From assembly GCA_029207755.1 (NCBI GenBank), contig JARCOQ010000012.1:14823679-14887678 (forward strand): DNA of 64,000 bases. The letters are read 5' to 3'. The stretch is from Chamaea fasciata (Eukaryota > Chordata > Aves > Passeriformes > Sylviidae). Under the pieces are notes generated by a model. That model saw only the letters and a program-made list of their open reading frames with translations, was not told where the DNA came from and made no database searches. Shown here piece by piece: positions 30,616 to 42,539 of this stretch; the first letter of the stretch is position 1, and the number at the start of each line of letters is the position of its first letter. The translations under genes and the position numbers were made by a program.

Positions 30616-30900
30616 AATCATGGAATCGTTAAGGTTGGAGCAGGCCTTTAAGAGCATTAAAGCAGCACCACATTCACTACTGACCATGTCCCCAAGTGCC
30701 ACATCTGCATGGTTTTTACACAATTCCAGGTGTAAGGACTCCACAATTGCCCGGGGCTTGACAACCTTTTCCATAAAAAAAGTCCCCAATACCAAATCTA
30801 AACCTCCCCTGACAAATCCTGAGGTCATTTCCTCTCCTCCTGTCGCTGGAAGCAGCTTCATGCAGGAAAACTTCACGAAATGAGTCGAAATATCCTTTGG
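30616..30900 (-). mobile_element. CR1 LINE 3' fragment, other subfamily
   Basis: Antisense: AATCATGGAATCGTTAAGGT, GACCATGTCCCCAAGTGCCA, GGACTCCACAATTGCCCGGG and CCAAATCTAAACCTCCCCTG. It is longer than the neighbouring copies and of a different subtype. Confidence 0.85.
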
Positions 30901-31189
30901 TCTCTAGGCTCAGGCTGCAGTTGTCCTCCTCCAGACAGATAAAATGGAGAAATCCACCCAAAAAATGTGCCCTGCAGGCTCTGGTGACAGAGTCGGTCAT
31001 CTCCAAAGGTAAATCTAGCTGAGGGACAAAGCTATGTCCATAACCAAGGCTCACTTTGAAAAAAAAAAAGTTGGGAATTGTTGTTTTTTCTCCTGGCTGT
31101 GCTGACAGTCCAGCAGAGGCCCCTCATTCCCCGCTTATGCCAGGAGAAGCCGGAGCTGGATCGGGAGCTGGCAGGTGGCTGCTGCTCCA

Positions 31190-31300
31190 TTCAAGGCTCA
31201 TTTATAATCGGGAGCTGATAAAATCTCCCAACCATTGAATTGGCTTCCTGGATTTTCTGTTTGGAAATCGGTGCTTTAATATCTCGGGAACAGAGGAAGC
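31190..31300. promoter_or_regulatory. candidate conserved non-coding element, intergenic
   Basis: Unique AT-rich sequence with TTTATAATCGGGAGC, GATAAAATC, CATTGAATTGG and GTGCTTTAATATCTCGGG. It is selected on composition and motif density only. Confidence 0.22.
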
Positions 31301-32265
31301 CAAGGAAAGCACAGGTTTCCCTTGGGGGAAGTACAAAGCGTGGCTTTTTCCAGATACACATCCCAAGGGACATCCATCTAAATCCATCAGCAGGGCGTCA
31401 GGCTTGAGGCCAGAAATTCCCCGTGAAGCTGTGGAAGTCCTAGCTTTTGCCATTCCAGTAGGATTTCCATGGGGTTTCTGCACTTTTTGGGAGGAAAACT
31501 GGAGCAAATAAATAGGAATGTCAGAGCAAAGGAGCCTGAGACTCCCCGTCTCTGACCTCTGGTTTTAAGTGGTTGTGGATTGGGGGAAATACAGATTTTC
31601 TGATTTGTGTAAAGCAGACCCTGTCTCTGAGGGTGCTGAGGGAACGCTGACTGTGCTGGGATCCTGCATGGAGCACCCTCCATGCCAGAGCAGGGAGACT
31701 GTGGAATTCCTTCAGCTGTTCACCAGGAGCAGCTGCTCCATGAGAGGGTTCTGCTCCCACTGTTCACTGGCTCATCCCCACCTTCCAAAGCACCCAAATC
31801 CTGAAATTCCCCTCCGGGAAAGGCTCTGGTGACTCAATCCCTTACACATGAGAGTAAGCACAGGAGGTCGGGGCTCTTGGAGGAATGGCTCTTTCCGTGC
31901 TATCCCAGCCGAACTTCCTCGTGGAGCAGGCAAATTTCTCTGCATGTGCCACTGCCCTCCTTTGCTCGTCCTGTATCAGACACCGGGGATTGCAGCCTTT
32001 GGTGCCGTTGTTTCATCAGAGCAGCCCCGCTGGGGGTGTTTCGGGTGTGCCCGTGGTGTCACTGAGCTGTGACGGGATTTACCAGCCCAGGACCGGAGCT
32101 GCTCCTGATCGAAACGCTCCGGCAGCTGCTCCCAAGGGCTCTGTCCAGCTCCTGGGCACCGTTTCTGGAGCACTGACCCCCATCAATCTGCTCCTGTCGT
32201 GTGCCAGCACCACACCGGCGATGAGAAAGCAGAAATCTTACACTGTCTTTGTGTCTGTCCCGGCG

Positions 32266-32312
32266 CTTCATTAATTAGGCTGGTGGACCATTAATTAGGC
32301 TACCTAAGCTTC
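32266..32312. promoter_or_regulatory. paired CATTAATTAGGCT homeodomain-type sites
   Basis: CATTAATTAGGCT occurs twice, about 22 bp apart, at the edge of an AT-rich stretch that continues to about 32350. TAATTA is the core homeodomain site. Two exact copies at two helical turns fit a composite regulatory element. Confidence 0.3.
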
Positions 32313-32887
32313 TTTAGAGATGCTTAATCTTCCCTGGGCAAGCAGGGCTTACAATATCAGGGATGGATCCAGCTGATACCGGCTGAAACTGCTTTTCCTT
32401 ACCTGTCCCCAGCCTTGTTTTGCTCTGTTCTCGATTTGCTGATGAACAAGTTTTGATGTTTTTCCACTCACTTATGTCCCAAGCTGACCCAGAAGCACTT
32501 GAGTGCCGGTGTCATTACACAGGTCTCTGGCTCACCTGGGGTCTGGGTTTTGTAGGTCCAGGGGCATCATTTGGGGCTCAATCCTGAACTTCTGAACCCA
32601 CTTTGAGATTTCTAAAGAAATAATTGGGTGAACCTGAGAGAAATGAAGTGAGTAAAAGGAAACCCCAGAAAAACAGGGGTGAGACGTGACAAGCGAGCCC
32701 TGGCCAGTGAGATCATATTGCTCAGAGAGCAAAGCAGCCAAACATACCTTGAAATGCCCTGCCCTTTCCAAAGGAGCCTTTTTCCACCCCAATATTCAAA
32801 TTCGGAGTCTGATGCAACCCGGGCTGGAGTGGAGTCAGGCTGCAGTGGCTGCGGAGCCCCGCGAGGTGTCAGCGCCAGTGCAGCCCC

Positions 32888-32914
32888 GCTGCTGCTGCTG
32901 CTGCTGCTGCTGCA
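32888..32914. repeat. CTG/CAG microsatellite, about 9 units
   Basis: A pure GCT run immediately precedes the 41-bp minisatellite. It is intergenic, not in JPH3, and not related to the JPH3 disease repeat. Confidence 0.9.
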
Positions 32915-32946
32915 ACACCCACCCCGGCCTTGCATCAGCTCCGAGC

Positions 32947-33475
32947 AGGGCTCGGCATTCAGGGATGCGGATATCCCGGCTCCAGGCACAGCCCTGGATT
33001 CAGGGATGGGGATATCCCAGCTCCAGGCACAGCCCTGGATTCAGGGATGGGGATATCCCGGCTCCAGGCACGGCCCTGGATTCAGGGATGGGGATATCCT
33101 GGCTCCAGGCACAGTCCTGGATTCAGGGATGAGGATATCCCGGCTCCAGGCACGGCCCAGGATTCAGGGATGGGGATATCCTGGCTCCAGGCACAGTCCT
33201 GGATTCAGGGATGGGGATATCCCGGCTCCAGGCACAGTCCTGGATTCAGGGATGGGGATATCCCGGCTCCAGGCACAGTCCTGGATTCAGGGATGGGGAT
33301 ATTCCGGCTCCAGGCACAGTCCTGGATTCAGGGATGGGGATATCCCAGCTCCAGGCACGGCCCTGGATTCAGGGATGAGGATATCCCGGCTCCAGGCACG
33401 GCCCTGGATTCAGGGATGAGGATATCCCGGCTCCAGGCACGGCCCTGGATTCAGGGATGGGGATATCCCGGCTCC
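32947..33475. repeat. minisatellite, 41-bp unit, about 13 copies
   Basis: Units start GATATCCCGGCTCCAGGCAC and continue AGCCCTGGATTCAGGGATGGG, repeating at exactly 41 bp (unit starts 32970, 33011 and 33052). Copies differ at a few positions. Because 41 is not divisible by 3 and the unit has no stop in any frame, it yields long open frames in all three plus-strand frames with a 41-residue periodicity. These are not genes. Confidence 0.97.
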
Positions 33476-33679
33476 AGGAAGCTGTCAGGGAGGTGTTCTC
33501 CAGTGAGCAATGCATGTTCAGATGGAGAAATCCTTTGTAGTTCAGTTTCTCCAGCTTCAGGACATCCTCAGGAATTCAGTGGTGGAGAAAGTGTTTCCAC
33601 TATTAATCCCATGTTTTTGCTGAGAACGTGTCCAAGCACACTCAGGGACACCTCCTCTGCCATGAGGTGCCTGAACAGC

Positions 33680-33935
33680 CCAGGGTTGTTTTTTGGGATA
33701 CAGTATCTCCAGAGAGCACAGGGTTGATTTTTGGGATACAGTATCTCCAGAGAGCACAGGGTTGTTTTTTGGGATACAGTATCTCCAGAGAGCACAGGGT
33801 TGATTTTTGGGATACACCAGAGAGCCCAGGGTTGTTTTTTGGGATACAGTATCATCTCCAGAGAGCCCAGGGTTGTTTTTTGGGATACAGAAGCTCCAGA
33901 GAGCCCAGGGTTGTTTTCTGGGATACACCAGAGGG
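33680..33935. repeat. minisatellite, 38-bp unit, about 7 copies
   Basis: Units read CAGGGTTGTTTTTTGGGATA then CAGTATCTCCAGAGAGCA. Starts at 33681, 33719, 33757 and 33795 give a 38-bp period. Later units carry a 6-bp deletion, a 3-bp insertion and AAGCTCC variants. Confidence 0.95.
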
Positions 33936-36900
33936 CAGAGCCTGCCATGGGTGCTGCAGAGGACTGGCAACAGTTCTCAGCACTGTTTGCCCTCAGAAAG
34001 CAGATACAAATTCACTTAAAAATAACCTGAAGTGCTGCATTGACGTCCAGCTATCTCACAGCCGACACTCAGTTCCCAGCACAAACCCTTCCCCACAGGG
34101 CTGAGAACATTTTAGAGATGTTTCCCTTTGATGGGGAAGGAAGTGCCGGGGGCAGATGGAATCAGCAGTGAGAACAGCCGGGCTGGGCAGGGCAGGGTTC
34201 AGTGTCCCGCCGGATTTTGTTGCAGTCCAGGAGAAATTGCCCTCATTCAGGTGTTCTGCAGCACCAATTTTCCTCCGTCACTCCCTGAGGGGGCCTTAGG
34301 AACCTGGGCTCTGTGGCTCACCTGTGTTCAGGGGGAGCGATCTCATGGCACGGAGGGTGAGGAGGATTTCTTATAGATTACCACAAAAAGGTTTAATTTA
34401 AACATCACAGAGAAATCACCGAGCTCCAGCACAGTGAGACATGAGGAGAGACTGAGTGTGGAATTTTCAGAGCTGTGTCTAAGCCCCTGTCAAAGAGGGT
34501 TGGAGGGAATCAACCTGCTCTGTGGAAAGAGAGGATGTGGATCATTCCTCCTGTCCCGCTGTGCCCAGCTCTCACCTGAGGAGGTAAAGGACAGGTCCTG
34601 GCTCTCGGTGTTTGATTTTTAGCTCCCTCAGCCCTGACAACAGTGCTGTTGATGGCATTAATCCTGGCTTATCTCCACAACAACCCGCTGACCCTGGCCT
34701 GAGAGGTGAGTCGGTTTTTCCACAAGTGCTTGGCATTGCTTTTCCTGGTGCTGCTGTGACAGCCTTGGCGATCAGATGATGGATTTCCTGCCCTGCTTGC
34801 TGCTGTCAAGGCACTGGGGAGGATTTGGTGAGTTCTGCTCCGGTTCAGTCTGGTTCCCTGAGCCCCTCAGCAGAGATAACTCCGTACATCTCTTATCTTG
34901 CTCAGCATTTACCCCCAGGAAACGACGACCCTGGCAAGATTCCTTGTGGTTTTGCAAAAGGAAAGAAAATATTTGTTCATTCTCAGAGGCTTAAAAAGGT
35001 ACAAGTGGGTGTGTTAACCACTCTCCCGAGCAGGAATGTTCTCCAAAGGCAGGAGGAGGAGCTGCCGTGGTGGGGTCAGTGCAGGAAACATGGGAGAGCT
35101 CTTCCCCGTGGCTAAAATTATATTGAATTTCCTCTTTATCACTCTTCCCTGTGAACCCCCAAAGTCTCAGCAGAACCTCTAGGGACGGGTGGCAATTTAG
35201 GGACGGTGAACTGTAAATAAAACTTTTCCTTCCAGCAGAACATGGAGTGTCTTCTACAGAGCCCCTCACCTCCTCCCAACACTGCTCCTGCGTGCCTCCC
35301 TGGATGGATTCAAACTCCAGCAATTTAAATTTCGAAAGATGACATCACATCCACTCCTGAACAGTCCCAGGGTGTTTTTACAGACGTGATGCAACAGGTG
35401 ATTGTCCCATATCTCCCTATCACTGACTCAGTTCTTGAAGAAAAGGTCTGATTTGAACGTGCAGCCTCAGTTAAGTGTTTCCGTCCTGTTCTCTCTGAAA
35501 ACAACCGCCTTGGTTTCCGGACCCGAGGTGTCATTTCTGTTCTTAGAAAAGACAGAGTCGCACAGGAACAGCCCCAGGTGTCAGGTCACAGCTGGGGTTT
35601 TCTGTGCTGCCTGCAGGGGAAACAGGAGATTCGTGATGACCACGTGAAGCACCAGCCTGACCCACCACACCCCATCCATCCCGCTGAGGAGGCGGGTGGG
35701 AATCACATCCCTTTGGAAAACCAATATTTGCTCATCTCCCTGTCGGGCAGCTCTGCCTGGCATTGCTGGGAGAGCAAACGGGGTTTCCATGGTGGCTCCT
35801 GGCACCTGGCACAGCTTCACTCTTCCCACAGGGTAAACTGGCACATTTTGGGAACAAGCGGCCTGGGAGGGATTGGGGTTGTGGCCGAATCCCTGGGGCT
35901 GGTGGGCTGCACGGTGTCCATGAGGAGTTATTCCTCTCTCCCAGGCTGTCCCCACTGCAGCCAGCAGGGGCGGTGGGTTATACTCCCATGGAAGAGTCCC
36001 AGAATATCCTGGGCTGGAGGGAATCCAGAGGGATCATTGAAATCCTAACCCTGGATTTTATACAATTGCTTTTCCCTGCAATTTCCCTGCAAGTCCAGGA
36101 CAGGCCTGTGGAAGAGGAGGACACAGGGAATGTGCTTGTGCCATGCCCCACTGCCCTCTGCTTTCGTGGACAGGCACCTCCTGCTCACTTGTGGCACTGG
36201 GGGGGGTGCCACTCCAAGGAAAAAATTGGATATTTCAGGAAAAAATGAAATCAAGAAGCTGCCCAGCCCACACAGGGCAACGAGTCCTTCCATGTCTCCC
36301 ATGGGACATCCACTGGAGACTCTCCAGGAAGGTTTAATCAGTGGGAATTCATGAGTTTCACGCAAATATCACAAGCACTGATGCTCTGAAGTGCAGAGCA
36401 GCTGTGAGGAGAGGCTGCAGCTCTGCCCAGGCACAGACTTGCCTGGGGAAGGGCTCAACTGGAGGCAGGCATGGGCTGGTGCTGGGCTCATTCCTCCCAA
36501 ATCTCTCACCTTTATCCCCTGCAGCCGGAGGGCAGCGGGGTTTGCACAGGCTGCTGGGTCTTTACTGGGGAGAGGCAGTGAGTCAGGCGCAGCCAAAGCT
36601 CTGCCTGAATCCCCACAAATCCCACCGGCCCCAGGTGAGAACATGGGAACTTCACCCAGGTGCTGCGGGCAGGCTGGGTCAGCCTTGGAGCAGCTCTATC
36701 CAGAGCCTTCCACTTCCCGGGGGGCTGCAATCCAAAGGGGGTGGCCCAGTGCTCCCCATCACCCCTTTGGGGTTCTGTGCGCAGGGATTTCTTCCTCCTG
36801 CCCACCACCAGACCACACAGCCAGGAGGGAATCTCCTCGTGACCTTCCTTCTCCTGTTGGTAGCATCAAATCCCTTTTTCCATCCAGGTCAATTTTCCTC

Positions 36901-37930
36901 TTTGTCTCCAACTCCACATCCCTTCCCAAGCCCTGTTTCTGTCACACCTGGCCGGAGCCAACCCCTGAGACCCATTTTGTCCTTGTTGTGTCCCCCTATA
37001 TCCATCAGGGGGATGGATCCCCATGCCAGCAGGATTTTGGGAGTGAGGATGGAGCAGACGAGCCCTCAGTGATCCTTGCAGGATCAGCCCTGGCGCCTCA
37101 GAGGCTGTGGCACACAAAGCAGCGTGTGCAGCTCCACAGAAAAGCTGGAATTCATCTCATGAAGCCAAGGAAAATCAAATGAAAGCATCCTTCCCTGCCT
37201 AATCCCCTGCGTGAATCAACAGAGCTGCAGCATCCAAAGGCTCCAGGCTGGAGCCTTTTTCCCAGGGAAGAGCAGGCCACAGCAGGCAGCTGGAGAAATC
37301 CAAGAGTTGCCATAAATTCTGGTCCTCAGGGAATCTTCTTCTGCAGCACAGCTTCCCATTCCTCAGACACCTCTGCCCTCACGGCTGGAGGTCCCTTTCC
37401 TCCAAAATAAAAAAGTAAAAATTAAAAAAAAAAAAATTAAAAAAGGAAGGAAGCAGAATCTGCAATTTTGGGGGGAAACAGGGCAGAGCCAACTGATTCC
37501 TGCTGGTTTTCTCTGGTGCAACAGCCCTTGGCAGGACCTTGCATCAGTCCCTGAGGATGCTGCAAGCCCGTGGCCAGAATGAGGAGGGTGTCAAAGTGCT
37601 TTTTCAGGCTGATTTTCCCTGTGTGGAGGGCAGGAGAGAAATCCAGATGGTATTTGGCCCACACAGCGAGAAGTAAATCCCAGGGAGAATATTTTGCAGG
37701 ATTTGTGGGCTTATCTTGTTTGCCTTGGGTACAGGAGCTTCTCTCAGATTTGCTTTCATGAATAAGACAGACAAAAACCTATTTAACCTTTGCTCAGCAG
37801 TGATAGCACCTGCTCAGAAATTCCATGGGGTCCTAGGAGAAAGGCTAATTTTGCTTCAATTTCTGTTAATTTTAATTAATCGTGGAAGATAAAAGAGAGA
37901 ATGGTTTGAGGTTTGCAGGATTTCTAATTA

Positions 37931-38060
37931 GGTAATACCAGGCTTCTGCTTTTTCTAGAAAATATTAGAGGTACCTAAAGGAAACAGACATAAACAAGGG
38001 CACAAAAGGATTTTTCATCCTCAAATCAAGAAAAAATTATGAGCAGCCAAAGTAATTTTT
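37931..38060 (+). repeat. direct duplication, copy 1
   Basis: Shares with 38813-38955 the ordered blocks ATACCAGGCTTCTG, TTTTTCTAG, AATATTAGAGGTAC, ACAAACAAGG-like, CAAAAGGATTT, TCATC and AGTAATTTTT. The spacing between copies is about 885 bp. Confidence 0.82.
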
Positions 38061-38812
38061 GATTATTCGGAGGGTCTGGCAGACACTGGGATTATTGTGG
38101 CTTTAAGTGACCTTCTTCTGCCAGCTGTGATTTTCATTTTGAAGCCATAATTTCCTCTACCTGTGGAAGGACTCCCCAGTCAAGAGCCCAGACCTTTCCA
38201 TGCAGTTGCTTCCCCAGGATCCTGCTCTCCCCTGGGAATGGGCTGTCCAGAGCTGATTCCCGCAGTAATTGCCCAGCCTGAGCCGTCATGTGAGAGCTTA
38301 AACTCTTTACATCCTGGGCAGCCAGTGCCTCTTTGTAAAGCCTGTTTCAGGCACCTTTGTCAGTTGGATTATGGGGGTTTTTTTCCTCTAATGCAAAACC
38401 CCAGTGCTGGCACAGGGATAAATCCCATTTAGCAGGAGCAGGGCTGTGGACAGACAGACGGACAGACAGACAGGAGACTGCTCAGCCCTGCAGTTCACTA
38501 GGAATATCATTTCAAGACCCAGCTGCCTCCAAACATGCAGGAAAAGGTGGCAGTGCCCAGCAGCTTCAGTCCCTGCTGGCTTTTTCCTTGCTGCAGCTGT
38601 GCCCAGCTGTGCCCACACCCCAGGGACTTGGGAGTGCCCACATTCCAGTGCCTGGCAGAGGGGCTGGGCAGGGAGCTGTGCCAGGCCTGGCCATGGAGGA
38701 TTTATGGAATCTGAGCCCTGGGCACATCCTTGGCCACAGCACAGCTCCCCAACCCTTGCTGGGATAACCCCCAAACCTTCAGCTTCATCTTCCCCAGAAG
38801 GATCCCAGGGTT

Positions 38813-38955
38813 TAGGTCATACCAGGCTTCTGGTTTTTCTAGGAAATATTAGAGGTACACGAAGAGAACAAATACAAACAAGGAGGCAAAAGGATTTCTC
38901 CATCCCCAAATGTTCCTCCTCAAGTGAAAAATTGTGACCAGCAAGAGTAATTTTT
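38813..38955 (+). repeat. direct duplication, copy 2
   Basis: The diverged second copy of 37931-38060, about 80 percent alike by eye with short indels. It matches no CR1 segment that I recognise. Confidence 0.82.
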
Positions 38956-39611
38956 TGCCCTGGTGCCTTTTGGCTGCCAGCAGGAATCTCCTTCAGGTCC
39001 TCACAGGCCCCAGGTGTGTTTGGAATATTCTCCACCTCCCAGAGCCTGGCAGGGCTGAAATCCCAGCAGCTCCACCCCCACCCTGCTGCTGGCACAGGCA
39101 CCAAGGCCCCTCCAGACATTTCATTTGGCTTTTAGCTGAGCTGGTGCCTTTTTGCTCCCAGATCCGACGTGCAGCAGCAGCAGCTCATTGCCCCACAAAG
39201 CTCCCGAATTCCTGAGGTGCCCAGACGTGATTCTGGAGCTGTGTGGAGCCCAAGGGACGAGGCTCCCGCCCTGCAGCTCCTACTGGTTACACAAATGCAG
39301 GAGAGGGGCAGCCCCTGCCTCTCCCGGGCAAGTCAGAGCAGAAATGACCTCCCTGAAAGGCAGAGCCAGGCTCAGGGAGATGAAAAGGCAGCCAGGAAAC
39401 GGCTCCAAAGTGGAGCACACCACACTCCTGGAGTATTGCAACGTCCCGAGGATTAGCTTCTGGCACAGGGCTCGGTGCCTTTGATGGCTGTCACTCATTT
39501 TGGGGATAATTCTGGGCCGCTCTGGAGGCTGCAGGATTTGTCACCTGATGCTGGGACAGTCCCTGGAGAGGTCCCTGGTGGTGCTGGCACGATGCAGACA
39601 CGTGGAGTGGG

Positions 39612-39665
39612 AGCTGCCCATGGAATTGGGTGAGCTTTAATCCCAACCATTCCATGATTCTGTGA
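39612..39665 (+). mobile_element. CR1 LINE 3' terminal fragment, very short
   Basis: Only the 3' end remains: GCCCATGGAATTGGGTGAGC, ending AACCATTCCATGATTCTGTG. Confidence 0.75.
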
Positions 39666-41504
39666 TAAAAGGAATGAGGCAGCCAAGGCCAAACCCACCT
39701 CCACCCACCACGGTGGCTCTGTGACCTGTGTGTGTCCCTGTCACTCTGAGGGACACAGTGATGCCTGCTCCTGCAGAAAAACTGGAAGAGCGGGGTGGGA
39801 TCCTGCAGCTGGACATCCCAGAGCTACTGCCCTGGCTGCAGAGGGAGGCAGGGAATCACTTCCAGAAGGAGATGTTGGAAAGAGCTCTTAAGTAAAAAAA
39901 AGGAATTATTTTCCCTAGCTCGTGTGTCACCCTGCCTGTTCCCATATCCCGTGTCACTGTCCCTCACTCCTGGTGCCTTCCCAGCTCCATCCCAGCTCTT
40001 CGCTGGCTGCCACGGCTCCAGGTGCACACGTGGATCATTGGATTCCGCTCCCCCGGGGCATGGATTGCACAGGCCTAAGGCTACAGGGATATCTTCCCAG
40101 CAAACCTTGGCTGCAAACTGGTTTTTGGGGACAGGGTCCTGCATGGGCACCCCAGGCCACATTAATTAAACCAGGAAAGAGGCTCAGGCAACAGGAATTG
40201 CCATTTCTCACTTCCCTGGTCTCTAGTTCCATGGAGGGATCCAAGTGTAGATTCATGTTTCCCCTTGTGCAGCTTGGAGGAAGAGCAGGGGAATTTCCAG
40301 CATTTGTTGCCCCAGCTGATTGAGACAGAGCTTTCAGTCTCTTCTGGGAAGATAAGCAAGACTTTTCTCAGCGGGGGAAACGGAGGCACGGCCAGGAACA
40401 ACGGTGCTTTCCATGGATTTCCAGGTCCCTCCTGCCCACCCCGATGTTTCCTGTGCCACCCATTCCCAGCTGGGAGGATTGCAGTCCAGGACAGGCAGGA
40501 AATTTGCATCTCCAGGAATTATACAGGGGGGAAAGAACCTTACAGGGACCTGTAAAAAAAATCCCTGTTACGTTTGAAGGTCTGGAATCAGGGGGTTGGA
40601 GACATCTTTTTGTTAAAGACCTCTACCACCCATTTTTCCAAAAATCCTGTGCTGCTGAGCTCTGCTACCTAAAAAATAAATTAATTAAATAAAAATAAAT
40701 CTCCAGCAAAACCAGCTGGAGACACACCTTTATTTCATGGCTTTGCAGGTTAAAACCAGCAACTCTTTTAAAAAATGGCTAAAAAAAGCCCCTTCGGGCA
40801 GTTCCATTGCCTCAACATTAAAGGAACAATTTTGTTGCTGGAAGGAAGTTTGTCAACATCAATTCTCCTTTTCCCCAATTGCCCTCATACCTGGAGCTCA
40901 TTTTCTCTGTATGAATTTATTTCCCTCCGAGGATCCCTTTATTAGTTCCAGCCACAATTCCCTGTCAGCTCCTTGCTCTGATTTATCTGTGCACCCTTGA
41001 AGCTGTTCCTGGCCCGTGTCACACCCCAACCTCCAGTGGCTTCTTCCCAACCCAAACAGATTTAGGCCCTTTCATCTTCCACACAAATCTTCAAAGCAAC
41101 AACACTTTTTATGGTTTTTCCAATTCCCTCCAGTCCTGGGACATTCCCACCTGCTGCTCCAAGGGCTCACCCCTTCCCTGGTGGCCTTCCCTGTGTTCTC
41201 CACGGCCCTCCCACACAGGAGCTCCTGGCTGTGGGGAGGAAAATAATCCTGGCTTTGCTCTGAGGGTGGGAAAATGTCAGGCACACGAGGGATTTGCTCC
41301 CACGCCTGCCCTCTCCCATCACCTCCAGCCCCTGGGACAAAGCCCAGCAGCCACAGGAGCCCCAGTGACGCTGGGGACGTGTCTGGACAGTGCTGGGGCC
41401 ACACGTGGCTCCCCTCCCGGGAGTCCTTCCCAGGAAAAGCCCTCCAGGAGGCTTCCTCTGCCACCACTGATGAACCCACGTTCGTTCTCTGGAGGTTTCC
41501 CAGA

Positions 41505-41607
41505 GAAGCTGTGGCAGCTTGGGAGGGGCTTGGAGCACCCTGGGATAGTGGGAACAGGATGAGCTTTAAGGTCATTTCCTACCCAAAGCATTCCACGAGC
41601 CTGTGAG
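41505..41607 (+). mobile_element. CR1 LINE 3' fragment
   Basis: Sense: GGGGCTTGGAGCACCCTGGG, GAGCTTTAAGGTCATTTCCT and ACCCAAAGCATTCCACGAGC. It lies just before the 26-bp minisatellite. Confidence 0.85.
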
Positions 41608-41641
41608 GGCACAGTGGCACCAAGGAAAGGTCACCTGGGGT

Positions 41642-42006
41642 GAAGCAACAATGGAGATCTTTAGGGGACACCAACAGTGGAGATCTTTAGGGGACACCAA
41701 CAGTGGAGATCTTTAGGGGACACCAGCAATGGAGATCTTTAGGGGACACCAACAGTGGAGATCTTTAGGGGACACCAACAGTGGAGATCTTTAGGGGACA
41801 CCAGCAATGGAGATCTTTAGGGGACACCAACAGTGGAGATCTTTAGGGGACACCAACAGTGGAGATCTTTAGGGGACACCAGTAATGGAGATCTTTAGGG
41901 GACACCAGCAATGGAGATCTTTAGGGGACACCAACAGTGGAGATCTTTAGGGGACACCAACAGTGGAGATCTTTAGGGGAGAGCAGCAATGGAGATCTTT
42001 AGGGGC
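41642..42006. repeat. minisatellite, 26-bp unit, about 14 copies
   Basis: Units read AACAGTGGAGATCTTTAGGG then GACACC. The copies are very homogeneous, varying mainly between AACAGT and AGCAAT (one is AGTAAT), and the last carry GAGAGC or lose the unit end. Near-identity suggests recent expansion. Each unit has a BglII-type AGATCT. Confidence 0.97.
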
Positions 42007-42539
42007 TGCTGGAGCAGGAGGTGTGACCCCAGGCCAGGTTTGCCCTGCATGAACAGTGTCCCTGCAGTCCTTTTATCTGTGCTGTTTGAATGGAATGCAC
42101 AAAGTGTTCTGAGCGCAGCCCCAGCCCCAGGGGGTGCAGACACTTCCTCCTTTGTTGGGTGTCCGGGTCCTCTCCTGCTCCCACTGAAACATCCTCTTCT
42201 CCAGGCTGGAATGGACAGGGAAGAGGAATTGCAGCACTTTTCCCATAAAAACTTGGTCCTTTCCTACTGCTGGGCATTCTTTTTGCTGCACAAAACCATG
42301 GACACACGCTGGGAATTGGGATAATCCTCCTCTGCTCCCTCTTCCTGCCCAAAGCTCTCCCACTTTCCCATTCCCTTAGTTTGAACCTCAGGAAAATCAG
42401 CTAGAACTTTAAAAAGGAGGCTGGAGATGGAGGCATGGACGCTGCCATTCAGCTGCAAGAGGAACATTTGGAAATCCAGGTGCTGATGTGTGTGGGACAA
42501 TCACGGAAAAAGAAGAATTTTCGAGGCAAAGACCAGCAA

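Noticed and set aside
32888..32914. CTG repeat considered as the JPH3 Huntington disease-like 2 locus
   Set aside because: It is intergenic, about 30 kb beyond the JPH3 stop. The disease repeat lies in an alternative upstream JPH3 exon outside this window.
32679..33727. Open frames of 246 and 265 codons on the plus strand with a strict peptide repeat
   Set aside because: They run through the 41-bp minisatellite, whose unit has no stop in any frame. All three frames are open for the same reason, and there is no domain, splice structure or codon bias.
34420..34600. Possible CR1 internal fragment (GAGGAGAGACTGAGTGTGG)
   Set aside because: Only a few short blocks resemble internal CR1 sequence, and no continuous match could be supported by eye.
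36341..37182. Overlapping open frames of 243 and 263 codons
   Set aside because: No recognisable domain, two overlapping frames equally open, proline/serine-rich composition typical of GC-rich non-coding DNA, and no splice partners.
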